Source of the DNA: Zygnema cylindricum
Lineage: Eukaryota; Streptophyta; Zygnematophyceae; Zygnematales; Zygnemataceae
Assembly: GCA_037447655.1 (NCBI GenBank)
Contig: JBBHKE010002999.1
Location: 124,001 to 188,000 of the forward strand
DNA: 64,000 bases
Direction of reading: 5' to 3'
Both the position numbers and the translations under genes were made by a program. Shown here piece after piece: positions 53,282 through 62,092 of this stretch; position 1 is the first letter of the stretch, and the number at the start of each line of letters is the position of its first letter. Below the pieces are notes generated by a model. The model saw nothing but the letters and a program-made list of their open reading frames with translations, did no database searches and was not told the origin of the DNA.

Positions 53282-54371
53282 CCTCTAGGGTGCCCATATT
53301 TGATGGATCAGACTTTCTTTATTGGGAAATGATGATGGAGGGAGAACTATTTGAGAAGCATATATGGGGCATAGTGTCTGGACAAATTCGATGCCCACCT
53401 CCACCTGGGTTTGGAAGGACACGTTTTTCTGGCACCTTCGCCTCTACACTTGGTAGAACAGCTGCCACCATCACCGAGGATGAAGATGAGGAAGGAGAGG
53501 AGAGTTTCATGGAAGGAGAAAAGGGAGAAGTTGCAACTCAAGTGACACCATTCCGGAAGGCGATACCGGCAGCAACACCACCAGCAATGACGACAAGGGT
53601 TCGGACCGAAAGATAAAAGTATGAAAAGTGGAACTACAAAGACAAGGTTGCTAAGCTCTTAATTCTTAAAAGTGTAGCAAAGGGCATTGCCATTCCCTTT
53701 ATGCATGTCAAATCTACATCTCAGATTTGGATATCACTAGTTAACAAATATAAGAGTGGATCATTAGAGCAACAACAATTGGCGGAAAATAAGATTGCAG
53801 CTTATACTTATAAATGAGGAAGTATGAATAATTATTGGAATGATTTATGAGCATTATTTGGAGAGTTAGAGAGTGCAGGTAACTCATGGTCTGAGAGACA
53901 ACGAGTGAACACATTGATGATGAAACAACCAGAAGAGTATGAGAATATCATTAACCGATTGCAGGACATTGGAGATAGCAATTGGAATTGGGATGACACA
54001 TTGGGAATGATTTTAGTGAAAGAAACCACCATAGAGCTTAGGAGAGGAAGTCCACGTGTTCAAGCATTGTCTACAGGAGCTGATTATCAGGAAACGTGAT
54101 GAGGAGAGAGGGAAAGATCCCTATCGAAACTTTGGTGGAAATGGTCAAGGAGGTAGTTGATTTGATAGACGAGGAGAGGAACTTCTCGAGGAGGATTATG
54201 TCACTTCTGCAAGAAACCGGGACACTATATGGCAGATTGTGTCAACCTTGCAGATCTTCGACTGAAAGATGGTCAAGGAACCTCAAGGGATGGAGGAAAG
54301 AAAAGGCTTTCCTGACTGAAGTTCATGATGAGGAAGTGAAAGAAAAAACTGAACTAGAAGAGGAGCTTTAG
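53272..54371 (+). pseudogene. gag of element C
   Basis: From the PBS AUG: MGPPSRVPIFDGSDFLYWE..., an acidic stretch TEDEDEEGEES, then in the same frame after stops near 53614, 53815 and 53848 the capsid-like part (YKSGSLEQQQLAENKIAAYTYK, ELESAGNSWSERQRVNTLMMKQ, RLQDIGDSNWNWDDTLGMIL) to 54099. After a shift comes the zinc knuckle CHFCKKPGHYMADC at about 54200-54242. The upstream LTR AUG seen in A and D is followed by a stop here (METT). Confidence 0.85.
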
Positions 54372-55916
54372 GAGCTTCTTCTTAATCCGAAAAACACTGA
54401 AAAGCATGTCGACATTCCACGGAGACAAAAGTGTGCTTTCGGAGGTAAGAGGGATCCACCCGAGGATGGGTGGATCATAGACTCAGGGGCTTCAATGCAT
54501 ATGTGCAAAGATAAGCGGTGGTTCACTAAACTGAGAAAGATCCTAACAGTTGAGATAGAGTACGGAGATGGTAGAGTAGAAACAACAAGTCTTGTTGGAA
54601 CTGTTGACTTAAAGGTTCTAGTTGATGGAAAGGCCTCAATTGTAACACTCTCAGACGTTTTTTACATTCCACAGCTTAGCAAGTACCTAGTCTCAACAGC
54701 TGTCCTAGATGACAAGGAGTTTGAAACAAGAACTAGGAAAGGAATCTTCACAGCAAGCTTTGATAATGAGGTTTATTTCATAGCTGAGAAGGGCAGTCAA
54801 GGAATGTTCACAATTGTTCTTTGCAATGTAAAGAGTGTTCTCTACTCGTGTGCAAGTGAGATGATGCTTTCGCATAAAAGGTTGGGGCATGTGCATCTAG
54901 ATAGATTAAAGAAAATGAAGAAAAAATGAATAGTGGAGGGTATTACTTTTGAGGATGATGAGACCTTTGATGATTGTAGTGGATGTGCCCAAGGGAAGAT
55001 TAATAGACTTCCATTTCCAAAGGCAACCACATTTAGGAGAGAGAAAGTGTTAGATCTAGTTCACACTGATGTTTGGGGACCTGCTAGGTATGCTTCACAT
55101 GGGGGGAAGAGATGGATGTTAACCATCACAGATGATTCGTCTAGATACACGAAGGTATACTTTCTCAAACATAAGTCAGAGGTATTAAGATGTTTCAAAG
55201 AGTATAAAGTATGGAGTGAAAAGCTACATGAAACCTCAATAAAAGAGATAAGAAGTGAAAATGGGAAAGAATACACCTCAAGGGAATTTGAAGAATATCA
55301 TAAAGAAGAAGGAATTCATCATGAGGAAACTGTTCCCTATAATCCAGAACAAAATGGAGTAGCAGAAAGAGTGAATAGAACTTTAGGAGATATGTCTAGA
55401 AGTATGTTAAGTGACAAGAGGATAGGGCTGCAGTTTTGGGCTGAGTCTATCAACTATGCTAATTTCATCAAAAATAGAGTCCTAACTTCAGCAAATAAGG
55501 AGGAAACTCCGTATGAGAGGTGGACAGGAAGAAAGCCTGATTTTTCTAGTTTGAGAGTGTTCGGAAGTCAAGTTTATAGTTTGGATTCCGATAAGACTAA
55601 ATGGAAGTTGGAGGGAAGAGGGAAACCAGAATATCTTGTAGGATATGATGAGAGCACAAAAGGATACCGGGTGTATGACTTGAAAAAGAGAGATAAAATT
55701 TTGGTAAAACACATAGTGGTGATGAATGAAGTGAAGTCCTCTGATCCATTCAAATATAATAAGGAAGTAAAAATCAGATTTGAAACGGATCAGTTTTTTG
55801 ACTTTGACTTTGAAAATAAAGAGAAGGAAGATGGAGAAAAAAAAAATTGCAGATCTACCAAAGGAGGAGGAAAGGATAATATCCGAGGCAACGCCATAAT
55901 AAGAAGTGGAAACTGA
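54372..55916 (+). pseudogene. Protease and integrase of element C
   Basis: One frame with a single stop at 54927-54929. Protease: WIIDSGASMHMC at about 54469-54504. Integrase HHCC: LSHKRLGHVHLDRL...CSGCAQGK (HKRLGH intact). Core: HTDVWGPARY, IRSENGKEYTSREF (Asp replaced by Glu in SDNG), PEQNGVAERVNRTL. The GYDESTKGYRVYDL region follows, with a frameshift near 55900 into RT. The changed second catalytic Asp suggests an inactive integrase. Confidence 0.88.
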
Positions 55917-57129
55917 TGAGGATTTTGATGAGACACCGGAATTGGAAGATAGGGGAGCTGAAAATCTTCCTAAACGAAACCCAAGGATGCCTTCCATACC
56001 GGCTTCCGATTTTGAAGGGGGAAGAAGAAGTAGTAAACGACTTCAAGAAAGACAAGTAAATAACCAACTCACAAAGATGTCTCACCCGAATGAACCTCAG
56101 ACATACTTAGAGGCCATAAACACCCCAGAAAGTAGCCGGTGGATCATAGCTATAAATGAAGAAATGGCCTCTATCATGGAAGCCAATACATGGGAGTTGG
56201 TAGATTGTCCACCGGACCGAAAACCGATCGGATGTAAGTGGGTTTTTAAACTTAAATTAAACCCCGATAATACCATTGAGAGGTACAAAGCTAGGTTAGT
56301 TGCAAAAGGTTATACTCAGAAAGAGGGGATAGACTACGAAGAAACCTTTGCACCTGTAGTCAGATTTCCATCTGTTAGAATCCTTTTAAGTATAGCTGCA
56401 GCGGAGGATATGGAAATCCACCAGATGGATATTAAAACGGCCTTTTTGCACGGAGAGTTGGAAGAAAAAATTTACATGAGGCAACCGGAAGGATTCGTGG
56501 AAAGTGGGGAAGAAAATAAAGTTTGCAAACTGATAAAATCACTGTAGGGGCTTAAGCAAGCCCCACGACAGTGGAATATAAAGCTAGACGAATTTCTGAC
56601 CGGTTTGGGGTATATCAGAATTAGTTCAGATCACTCTATATATTTATTTGAGGATGAGAATGGAGTGATATTTATTGCTAATTATGTGGATGATTTGTTG
56701 GTCTTAAGCAAGTCATTAGATAAAATTAACAAACTAAAACGCGATCTTAGAAGCAGTTTTGATATGAAAGTTCTCGGCAAAGCAAAGGACATTTTGGGAA
56801 TTCAGATGGAGAGAGAAATAGGGAATAGAATTATAAGACTCACTCAAAAAGAAGCAATCGATAATATGCTAGAAAAATTTCAGATGGAAAAGGCAAACGG
56901 ATGTACTACTCCTATGGATTTGAAAAAAGTGTTTGAAGGGAGTGAAGAAAGAGGAATATTAATCATTAATGATGAGATGGATGAGATAGAAAGAAAATTT
57001 ATGGAAAATAGTCCTTATTGGCAGATTGTAGGCAGTTTAATTTATTTTATGAATTATACCCGTCCAGATATAGTTGTAGCAGTAGGTGTCCTTAGTAGAA
57101 GTCTAAATGAACCAAGAAAGAGAGACTAG
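55906..57129 (+). pseudogene. Reverse transcriptase of element C
   Basis: Frame with a stop (TAG) at 56545-56547. WELVDCPPDRKPIGCKWVFK, YKARLVAKGYTQKEGIDYEE, MDIKTAFLHGELEEKIYMRQ and the active site NYVDDLLVLSKS (catalytic YVDD intact) at about 56680-56715 are present, then MNYTRPDIVVAVGVLSRSL before a second TAG at 57127-57129. Confidence 0.9.
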
Positions 57130-57678
57130 GAGGCTGCCAAAAGGGTGATGAGATATCTGGTGGGGACAAGGGAATTATGGTTGCATTTGGGAGGGGAGCA
57201 CACTAACATCACCACCTGGAGTGATGCCAATTATAGAGATGTGCCTTTAAGACGGTGTACGACTGGATATGTGTTGCAAATTGGATCCGGTGCATGTTGT
57301 TGGAGTAGCAAGCAACAAAAAGTAGTTGCTCAGTCTACTATGGAGGCTGAATACATGGCTTCCTGTGCTGCCACCAAAGAATTAATGTGGGTTAAATCTC
57401 TTGTTGAAGAACTTGGGTTCATGAAGTCTGGAACTCAAAATGTTTTTTGTGATAATCAAGTTGCTATCTCTATTGCAGCTAATCCGAAACATCACTTCAA
57501 AGCTAAGCATATGGATATAAGACTAAGCTTTGTCAAAGAGAAGGTTGAAAATAAAATTATTAAACTACTTCATAAAACTGATAGAGAAATGATTGCAGAC
57601 ATAATGACAAAACCAGTGCCTTCCCCTAAGTTGATTTATTGCAGAGAAAACTGTGGATTAAAATTAAAAAGTGACTAG
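57130..57678 (+). pseudogene. RNase H of element C
   Basis: Same frame as RT, after the TAG. Shows TWSDANYRDVPLRRCTTGYVL, MEAEYMASCAATKELMWVKS, CDNQVAISIAANPKHHFKAKH and DIMTKPVPSPKLIYC before the natural TAG at 57676-57678. The domain looks intact apart from its separation. A PPT-like AATTAAGAAGAG precedes the 3' LTR. Confidence 0.9.
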
Positions 57679-57691
57679 GAATTAAGAAGAG

Positions 57692-58579
57692 TGTTGAAAA
57701 GAGGTAATTAATAGTTCACTTCTATATTTTAGTTTTACTTTAAAGAAAGAGAGTAAGGATCAAAGGCACGCCATGGCTGCCGCCATATTTAGAAAGTAGC
57801 AGATTTTGAAGTAGAGAATATTTTACTAAAATGTTGCCTGAGTCCAGATTTGAACCTGGGTTTGTGGACTTCTATATAAACGTCCGTCTTAACCACTAAG
57901 GCGTTATCGAAACGATACACATTACTGGTTTCAAAGATATATAAACATTAACGCAACAACTAATTAACAACAGACTAACCAAAAGGAGCAATTCATGTAT
58001 GTACGCGAATCTGAACCGTGTAAAATATGTTTTGATCGGACGCCCGGCATTATAGCCGCCACGTGAAGTGAGCTTTTGGCGGCATACGGAGATAGCGTCA
58101 CGCGGTGCCACGTGGCGCCACATTATTTGATACCGAAGAAGATGGGAGGAGGAACAATGGCTTCCAATTTAACAGGTGTCACCTTGTAGACCTTGTCGTA
58201 CAATGGACGTACAATAAGTACATTGCCCATTGTACCTTCTTGTACTATATAGTGTTCCTATTGGACTAGGGTTTAGTAGTAGGTAGTCGTGAGAAGGCAG
58301 ACCAAGACTTAGTAATATTTAGGTACCTCTCTCTAAGAGAGCTTGTACCTATAAAGGTCATCTTTGACCTGCCATAACTTACTGCTCAGGGGAGCAAATT
58401 CAGTGATTCTTTTTGCGTTTGACTCAGGGGAATCTTGTCCTCACAGCGGTGAGGGTGGTTAGAATAATTTTGTGCCTGGGCAGCCCTTATTCAGTGGGAA
58501 AGTGGAAGGGGCAAATATTATCCTAGAGGCTTTACATAGGTTGCTCATTCTGTGGGTCAATGGAGACCACAAAATTTTA
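57692..58579 (+). repeat. 3' LTR of element C
   Basis: TGTTGAAAAGAGG...AAATTTTA, 888 bp. Keeps the canonical TG but not CA. Otherwise colinear with the 5' LTR. Confidence 0.88.
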
Positions 58580-59164
58580 GAGGGAGAGGGAGAGGGAGAG
58601 GGAGAGGGAGAGGGAGAGGGAGAGGGAGAGGGAGAGGGAGAGGGAGAGGGAGAGGGAGAGGGAGAGGGAGAGGGAGGGGATGAGGGAAAGGGAGGGGGCG
58701 AGGAAGGGGACGAGGGAGGGGACGAGGAAGGGGACGAGGGAGTGGGCGAGGTGGAGAGGGGCTAGGGAGGGAGAGGGAGAGGGAGAGGGAAAGGTAGAGG
58801 GAGAGGGAGATAAAGAGGGAGAGGGAGAGGGAGAGGGAGAGAGAGTAGAAGAGGGAGAAGAAAAGGGAGAGGGAGAAGGAAAGGAAGAGGGAGAGGGAGA
58901 GGGAGAGGGAGAGGAAAAGGGAGAGGGAAAGGTAGAGGGAAAGGGAGAGGGAGAGAGAGAGGGAAGGGTAGAGGTAGAAGGAGGGGATGAGGGAGAGGGA
59001 GGGGGCGAGGAACGGGACGAGGGAGGGGACGAGGAAGGGGACGAGGGAGTGGGCGAGGTGGAGAGGGGCTAGGGAGGGAGAGGGAGAGGGTGAGGGGGAA
59101 AGAGTGGGGCAAGGGGGAAAGAGGGGTGCGAAGGGAAGAGTGGTGGGGAGGAAGAGGTGAAAAA
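58580..59164. repeat. Purine satellite, part 3
   Basis: Begins with about 100 bp of near-perfect GGGAGA hexamers (58580-58677). The array then becomes a longer repeat in which GAGGAAGGGGACGAGGGAG and GGCGAGGTGGAGAGGGGC segments recur (58700-58763 and 59010-59070). It ends at the TRIM insertion. Confidence 0.92.
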
Positions 59165-59269
59165 TGTTGGATTGGCACGTGAAACCGGTCCAATACGGGG
59201 TAGAATATGGAAATATCCATACTCGAGCCGCCCGTAATAAATGGGTACGGACCCGCTAGTCTCAACAAT

Positions 59270-59340
59270 GAGCTGGTGGCACAGTGGTAGTGCGTTCGCA
59301 GCTGAAGTGAAAGGTCCCAGGTTCGAACCCTGGCCGGCTC
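59270..59340 (+). ncRNA. tRNA-like sequence in TRIM LTR 1
   Basis: Folds by eye into a cloverleaf: acceptor GAGCTGG/CCGGCTC, D stem GCAC/GTGC with loop AGTGGTA, anticodon stem TTCGC/GTGAA, T arm CCAGG-TTCGAAC-CCTGG. The T loop and B box (GGTTCGAACCC) are perfect. The anticodon loop AGCTGAA has G where U33 is universal, so it is not a normal tRNA. It may give an internal Pol III promoter. Confidence 0.75.
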
Positions 59341-59393
59341 AATTTTCCCAAGTGTGGGACATGCCGAATTCCGGATTTCTAGGAAATCTAACA

Positions 59394-59406
59394 TGGTATC
59401 GGAGCC
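59394..59406 (+). other. Primer-binding site of the TRIM
   Basis: TGGTATCGGAGCC abuts the LTR end. It differs by one base from the classical plant Copia PBS complementary to the 3' end of initiator tRNA-Met. Confidence 0.85.
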
Positions 59407-59555
59407 AACGGGATTGCGGATGGTTAGACCGGCTTTCCCGTGAGGGGGGGTGTTGGATTGGCACGTGAAGCCGGTCCAATACGGGGTAGAATATGGAAAT
59501 ATCCATACTCGAGCCGCCCGTAATAAATGGGTACGAACCCGCGAGTCTCAACAAC

Positions 59556-59626
59556 GAGCTGGTGGCACAGTGGTAGTGCGTTCGCAGCTGAAGTGAAAGG
59601 TCCCAGGTTCGAACCCTGGCCGACTC
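59556..59626 (+). ncRNA. tRNA-like sequence in TRIM LTR 2
   Basis: Same as the copy in LTR 1 but the 3' acceptor strand reads CCGACTC, breaking one pair. D arm, anticodon arm and T arm are identical. Confidence 0.72.
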
Positions 59627-59679
59627 AATTTTCCCAAGTGTGGGACATGCCGAATCCCAGATTTCTAGGAAATCTAACA

Positions 59680-60395
59680 AAAAAGGGGGAGGGAAATGGA
59701 GAGGGAGAGGGAGAAGGAGTGGGAGAGGGAGAAGCGGGGGCGGAAACAGAGAGGGAGGGGGAGAGAGAGAGGGAGGGGGCGAGGGACGGGTGGAGGAAGG
59801 GAGCGAGGGAGAGGGAGAGGGAAAGGGTGAAGGAGGGGGAGAGGGAGAGGGAGAGGGAGTAGAAGAGGGAGAAGAAGAGGGAGAGGGAGAGGGAAAGGAA
59901 CAGGGAGAGGGAGAGGGAGAGGGAGAGGGAGAGGGAAAGGGAGAGGGAAAGGTAAAGGGAGAGGGAGAGGGAGAGGGAGAGGGAAGGGTAGAGGTAGAAA
60001 GAGGGGATGAGGGAGAGGGAGGGGGCGAGGAAGGGGACGAGGGAGTGGGCGAGGGAGAGGGAGAGGTAGAGAGGGGCTAGGGAGGGTGGAGGAGAGGGTG
60101 AGGGGGAAAGAGTGGGGCAAGGGGGGAAGAGGGGTGCGAGGGGGAGAGTGGGGGGGAGGAAGAGGTGAAAGAGGGGGAGGGAAATGGAGAGGGAGAGGGA
60201 GAAGGAGTGGGAGAGGGGGAAGCGGGGGCGGAAAATAAAGAGGGAGGGGGAGAGAGAGAGGGAGGGGGCGAGGGAGGGGGGGAGGGAGGGGGCGAGGGAG
60301 AGAGAGAGGGAGAGGGAGAGGGAGAGGGAGGGGGAGAGAGAGAGGGAGGGGGAGAGGGAGAGGGAGAGAGGGGTGAGCGAGGGAGAGGGAGAGGT
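59680..60395. repeat. Purine satellite, part 4, with higher-order repeats
   Basis: A block of roughly 500 bp (AGTGGGGCAAGGGGG...GAGGTGAAA, then GGGGGAGGGAAATGGAGAGG...AAGCGGGGGCGG) occurs twice: once interrupted by the TRIM (59103-59164 plus 59685-59760) and again at 60113-60235. The end contains closely spaced runs of three or more G (about 60245-60300). Confidence 0.9.
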
Positions 60396-61059
60396 TGTTA
60401 GGAATTCAATGTGTAAATTATGTTCAGTCTCGCGATTTGATTTAGTTTGTGTTCTTAGTTACATTAATGTTAGTTGACGTCGGCGGTTATATTTTTCTGG
60501 CACGTCCTATTTAGTTTGAGTGTTTGCAAAGGTTCATGACGTGGTACTGTACAATTGGAAAATTGTTTAGTGCGTAGAACCATGGTACGTTGTTATGTCT
60601 AGCTAACTTTTAGTTTGGGCGCACTAATGTTTTATTAGGCATTTCAGCACCTAAGGGTGCGTCTCTATGTACTTCAAACGTAGAGAAATTCCTTTGTTTT
60701 TTGGCACACATTTGGCGCACCTCGATTTCGGGTATCCCTATGTGTACCAAACAAAGTTGTCACTTAAGGGCGTGACGATTGTATACCTCGACAACGCCCG
60801 TGACTGTAGCCCAAAGTGTACAATCTGTGATGACCCACGCTATTATTTGTAGCTGCAAGTGACGTAGTATGAGTTTTCGTGACATTGTAGATGTATTGCC
60901 TTCCACCGTGTGCGGTTTCACGGTAGAAGAAGCTACACTTTGCCTTTGCGTCTATTGTCTGCTCGACGTGAAATGGCATCAAAATCTTGAGACCCCTCGG
61001 TGAAAAAATTTGTACCATGCGCAAACAGATAAAACTAAACAAATTGTATACTTTATTTC
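60396..61059 (+). repeat. LTR-like repeat E, copy 3
   Basis: Starts TGTTAGGAATTCAATG at the edge of the purine satellite and follows repeat E copy 1 with indels: GTCTCTATGTAC, ACGATTGTATAC, GTGATGAC..CAC, GCTCGACGTGAAATGGCATC, AAACAAATT. It is interrupted at 61059 by element A3, so its end is outside the window. Confidence 0.7.
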
Positions 61060-62092
61060 TGTATAAAATAAAGGCTATTTTAGAATTTTCTAGGTTTTAT
61101 AAAATGCAGAAAAAGAAGCACAGGGAGTCAACCTCTTACTCCTCTCTCCAGCTCCCACACTTGTCGCGGTCACCGAAAGTTGGAGAGGGAGATAGAGCCA
61201 TGGCTGCCTATGCTATCCAGACGAGGACAGACATTAGATTGGTAGATTTACCAAAATAGTAATTGACGGACCCGGAGTTTTGAACCTAGTACTTGTCGTT
61301 CGTCGAAGCCGCCGGTAGCCGGTCGCCTTAGCTTATTAATCCAGGATCAAGGTTATACGATATAGTGTTTGATAATTACATAAATACTTACACGTAGGCT
61401 ATTTCATTTAACAGGATATTTGGACATAGATAAAGTTTGTGTTGTACGCCGTACGGAACATCCGAAACGGATACCGCACACTTTGTTTCGAAAGCAAAAC
61501 AAATATCGCGCAAGTATTTATGATTGCTACGATTGAAATCCGGTTTAATCAGACAGCCGCGAAGCATGCCGAGATCGCGGAAAAGGTTTTCTGGGGTTTG
61601 CGGTCAAGTCACATCTATTGTCACGTGGCACAACCATATTGGAATACGGCATCTCCGGGGATTACAAGAACGAATCCAAAAATGGCATTTGTCTAGTTGT
61701 TGGCCATGTCGTACAATGGCAGTAGAGAAAGTACACCGGCACCCGTACCTTTCTGTACGATTCAATATTATGATTGGTGTCGTACTTCAATAGATAAAGT
61801 TTTAGAGAGAGATAGGACTTTGAAAAATTTGATAGATTGGACCCTATCTCCCAGGGAGCTTTTTCAAAAGGTCAACTTTGACCCTCCATAACTTACTGCT
61901 CAGGGGAGAAAATTCAGAGACTTTTTTTGTTATAGACTCACGGGAGTCTTCCATTCACAGGGTTGAAGGTGGTTAGAGTTTTTGTCTGTCAGGGTGGCAG
62001 TTATACTTGCTGAAACACAAAGGGGTGAGGGTTATCCTAGAGGCTTAGTGTGAGCTGCCTACTCTGAGGATCTATGGAGGTCTCAGAGTTAG
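61060..62092 (+). repeat. 5' LTR of element A3
   Basis: TGTATAAAATAAAGG... to CAGAGTTAG, about 1033 bp. The canonical end is altered by a one-base deletion that also throws the LTR-encoded gag AUG (62074) out of frame with the PBS. It keeps the AGCCATGGCTGCC box (61197-61209) and an antisense tRNA-like module (about 61270-61345). Confidence 0.82.

Larger units (their letters stand above)
52380..58579 (+). mobile_element. Ty1/copia element C, full length, lightly decayed
   Basis: Plus-strand element with two 888-bp LTRs (52380-53267 and 57692-58579), roughly 97% alike by eye. The TSD GAGGG (52375-52379 and 58580-58584) lies in a purine repeat, so it is weak evidence alone. The 5' terminal TG is TA and the 3' terminal CA is TA. 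Gag, protease, integrase, RT and RNase H are in order with a handful of stops and two shifts. Confidence 0.88.
59165..59679 (+). mobile_element. TRIM-type miniature LTR element with tRNA-like sequences in its LTRs
   Basis: Two 229-bp LTRs (59165-59393 and 59451-59679, seven differences by eye) enclose only 57 bp. Those 57 bp begin with the PBS TGGTATCGGAGCC directly after the LTR and end with a purine tract (GTGAGGGGGGG) directly before the second LTR. LTRs start TGTTGGATTGG and end ATCTAACA. The flanking TSD is AAAAA on both sides. There is no coding capacity, so it would need proteins from an autonomous element. Each LTR contains a 71-nt tRNA-like sequence. Confidence 0.93.

Noticed and set aside
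59270-59340. A functional cellular tRNA gene
   Set aside because: The cloverleaf is good, but position 33 is G, the sequence sits inside both LTRs of a TRIM, and the second copy has an acceptor mismatch. It is kept as tRNA-like.
58472-60401. Long Gly/Glu/Arg-rich (+) and Pro/Leu-rich (-) open frames
   Set aside because: Purine satellite sequence lacks stop codons on several frames by composition; the units are not codon-conserved.
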